This document shows, in pieces, positions 4,696-5,670 of a stretch of DNA of 5,670 nt. Origin of the DNA: GCA-003244245 sp964250265 (GTDB lineage: Bacteria > Actinomycetota > Actinomycetes > Mycobacteriales > Pseudonocardiaceae); the NCBI GenBank assembly GCA_964250265.1, contig CAXUFG010000282.1, forward strand, positions 1-5,670, read 5' to 3'. Below the pieces are notes generated by a model that ran no database searches, was not told the origin of the DNA, and saw nothing but the letters and a program-made list of their open reading frames with translations. A program made the position numbers and the translations under genes. Position 1 is the first letter of the stretch; each line of letters begins with the position of its first letter.

Positions 4696-5268
4696 ACGAC
4701 CAAGACCCTCGACGACCTCGGCACCGGGAAGCGCGGCGAGCACCGCACCGGGCAGCAGCAGCTTGCTGCACCGCAAGCCAGATCCCACCACCACCTGATC
4801 AGCGGCAGCCACGGCAGCGTCCAGCAGCACCGGCCACCCGGGGGGCATTCCCAGCGGGGTGATGCCGCCATACTCCATCTTGCTCCGCTCGACGGCTTCC
4901 TCCTGCGCGGCGAAGGAGGCCTTACGCACGTCCAGCCGCCGCCGCACCACGCCGTTGATGTCAGCCCGGGTGGTCGCAAGCACCACGCATCCAGCCCAGC
5001 GATGCTCACCTGCTCGCTTGCCGGTGACCACCACGCAGTTGGCCGATGCCCGCAGTGACACCTGGTAGTGCTCGCACAGCGCCGCGGTATCGGCCAGTGC
5101 AGGATCGATCTCGGCGACCGCGCAGCGGGCCGCCAGCTCCCCTGGCAGCGCGGCCAACGCGACCCGAACCGGCTCGGCCAGCAGCTCGGGGGCATCCAGG
5201 GCGGGCCGCACGTCCAGCCGCCCGGCTACTGAGCCGTGCCGTCCGGCCGTTGGGCCCAGCGACCTCAC
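4687..5268 (-). CDS. YbaK/EbsC family aminoacyl-tRNA deacylase
   Basis: A 193-residue protein with a YbaK/EbsC domain, a stand-alone relative of the editing (INS) domain of prolyl-tRNA synthetase. Known family members hydrolyse wrongly charged tRNAs such as Cys-tRNAPro or Ala-tRNAPro in the cytoplasm. Visible: LCEHYQVS (64-71) ahead of the domain, SANCVVVTGKR (75-85), VVLATTRADINGVVRRRLDVRKASF (95-119) with Lys116 at the conserved lysine position, MEYGGITPLGMPPGWPVLLD (131-150) with the GGITPxG loop, VVVGSGLRCSKLLLPG (159-174) and a closing LPGAEVVEGL. About 60 N-terminal residues precede the domain, normal for the actinobacterial subfamily. The frame is open far upstream, but GTG 5268 is chosen because it overlaps the stop codon of the upstream gene as GTGA (5265-5268), the classic sign of translational coupling. 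A GGGGG run lies 9 bases upstream. Exact tRNA specificity cannot be read from sequence. Confidence 0.93.
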   Translation of the reverse strand: MRSLGPTAGRHGSVAGRLDVRPALDAPELLAEPVRVALAALPGELAARCAVAEIDPALADTAALCEHYQVSLRASANCVVVTGKRAGEHRWAGCVVLATTRADINGVVRRRLDVRKASFAAQEEAVERSKMEYGGITPLGMPPGWPVLLDAAVAAADQVVVGSGLRCSKLLLPGAVLAALPGAEVVEGLGRPA

Positions 5269-5561
5269 CAGCGCGGCCCCCGCTGTACCTCGGTCACCGC
5301 GGGTTTCACATCCACCAGGTAGACCAGTACGGCCACCAGACCGACGAGATAGAACAGCATCGAGCCCGATACCAGCAGGTTGAGCAGCAATAGAGCAGTA
5401 GCGCCGCCGGTGATGCCCAGCCAGGCGGGCTTGGTCAACTTGTCCGCAGCGGTGTAGGCGTCGGCCCGCTGGAGTGTGGCATGCACGAAGGCGAAGATCC
5501 CTACCGGGACAGCAGCCCAGTACAGGATCTGGTACACGAACAAATCGAGCGTCTCCAGCAC
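5265..5561 (-). CDS. DUF2516 family membrane protein
   Basis: A 98-residue integral membrane protein with three predicted helices (about 7-29, 47-64 and 67-83), joined by a conserved hydrophilic loop QRADAYTAADKLTKPAW (31-47), and ending DVKPAV (84-89) plus a short polar tail. This matches the small actinobacterial DUF2516 family, to which M. tuberculosis Rv0476 belongs; the function is unknown. Charge distribution (basic loop and C-terminal tail) does not settle the topology. The start is GTG 5559-5561: a TATCCT box lies exactly 6 bases upstream, so transcription would begin at the G of the start codon (leaderless), and family members start near this point. The GGGGGT directly before the GTG is too close to serve as a ribosome binding site. 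It is the first gene of an operon with the YbaK-type gene, whose GTG overlaps its TGA. Confidence 0.92.
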   Translation of the reverse strand: MLETLDLFVYQILYWAAVPVGIFAFVHATLQRADAYTAADKLTKPAWLGITGGATALLLLNLLVSGSMLFYLVGLVAVLVYLVDVKPAVTEVQRGPRW

Positions 5562-5567
5562 ACCCCC

Positions 5568-5573
5568 AGGATA
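5568..5573 (-). promoter_or_regulatory. Predicted -10 element of the DUF2516-ybaK operon (TATCCT)
   Basis: Minus-strand TATCCT followed by 6 bases (GGGGGT) and GTG 5561 is the ideal spacing for a leaderless actinobacterial transcript. Unlike the two divergent promoters it does not read as TANNNT on the opposite strand. The -35 region (about 5591-5598) is weak. Confidence 0.5.
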
Positions 5574-5607
5574 CGCGGACCCCTCTGCTGCCCCGACATG
5601 GAGACCA

Positions 5608-5623
5608 AAAAGGGGCGCCCCCG
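5608..5623 (-). terminator. Possible intrinsic terminator of an upstream gene
   Basis: On the minus strand GGGG-GCG-CCCC can form a 4-bp stem directly followed by TTTTT, the layout of a factor-independent terminator for a gene lying to the right of the window. The stem is short and the surrounding sequence is low-complexity and of doubtful quality. Confidence 0.25.
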
Positions 5624-5651
5624 GGCCCGGGTCCCCCCAAAGTGGGCCGGT

Positions 5652-5668
5652 GGGGGGGGGGGGGGGGG
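5652..5668. repeat. 17-base poly-G run at the window end
   Basis: An unbroken run of 17 G closes the window, after a stretch (5611-5651) made mostly of short G and C runs. Nothing like it occurs elsewhere in the window. It is best explained as a sequencing or assembly artefact at a contig end, so the bases from about 5600 onward should be treated with caution. Confidence 0.7.
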
Positions 5669-5670
5669 AT

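Noticed and set aside
5269..5640. Long extension of the YbaK-type reading frame upstream to 5640
   Set aside because: It is the shadow of the DUF2516 gene in another frame; the GTGA overlap at 5265-5268 marks the real start.
5598..5670. Forward frame beginning METKKGRPRARVPPKWAGG at the right edge
   Set aside because: It ends in the poly-G run, has no ribosome binding site, and lies in low-complexity sequence of doubtful quality.
1..5670. Mobile elements, CRISPR arrays, tRNA or rRNA genes, toxin-antitoxin or phage-defence genes
   Set aside because: No terminal inverted repeats, transposase or integrase motifs, regularly spaced repeats, cloverleaf patterns or defence domains were found on either strand.

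Overview
The window is GC-rich, with third codon positions almost all G or C in the real genes. It reads as chromosomal actinobacterial DNA, most likely from Pseudonocardiales or a mycolic-acid-bearing relative. The order short-chain dehydrogenase - murB - DUF2505, with a DUF2516 membrane protein nearby, resembles from memory the Rv0476-Rv0484c neighbourhood of Mycobacterium tuberculosis, read in the opposite orientation and with different genes between. The right end dissolves into low-complexity GC and a 17-base G run, so that edge is probably a contig end.

Layout from left to right: an SDR oxidoreductase (+, 61-822); a 340-base gap holding the 3' remnant of a cupin-like gene (+, about 941-1198); murB (-, 1163-2233); a DUF2505/SRPBCC-like protein (+, 2259-2753), followed 11 bases later by an unrecognised 65-residue gene (+, 2765-2962); a CDF-family metal efflux transporter (-, 2986-3927); a class I SAM-dependent methyltransferase (+, start GTG 3968 preferred, stop 4690); a YbaK/EbsC-type aminoacyl-tRNA deacylase (-, 4687-5268); and a small three-helix DUF2516 membrane protein (-, 5265-5561). 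The last two are coupled by a GTGA start/stop overlap with DUF2516 upstream.

The genes are mostly housekeeping: peptidoglycan precursor synthesis (MurB), translation quality control (YbaK), metal homeostasis (CDF), and conserved actinobacterial proteins of unknown role. No mobile element, CRISPR array, defence system, tRNA or rRNA is visible.

The most interesting structure lies between the genes. Both divergent pairs (murB/DUF2505 and CDF/methyltransferase) have very short start regions. In each, TANNNT -10-like hexamers on the two strands share the same central TA, as expected of a bidirectional promoter. Four of the five predicted -10 boxes sit 6-8 bases before an ATG or GTG, the layout of leaderless or nearly leaderless actinobacterial transcripts. 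The fifth, for the CDF gene, would give a 16-base leader with a well-placed AGGGGG ribosome binding site. At the CDF/methyltransferase promoter an inverted repeat with arms 20 bp apart covers the -35 and -10 positions and looks like an operator. The convergent methyltransferase/ybaK pair overlaps by 4 bases inside the loop of a small hairpin. All promoter calls are inferences from sequence alone.
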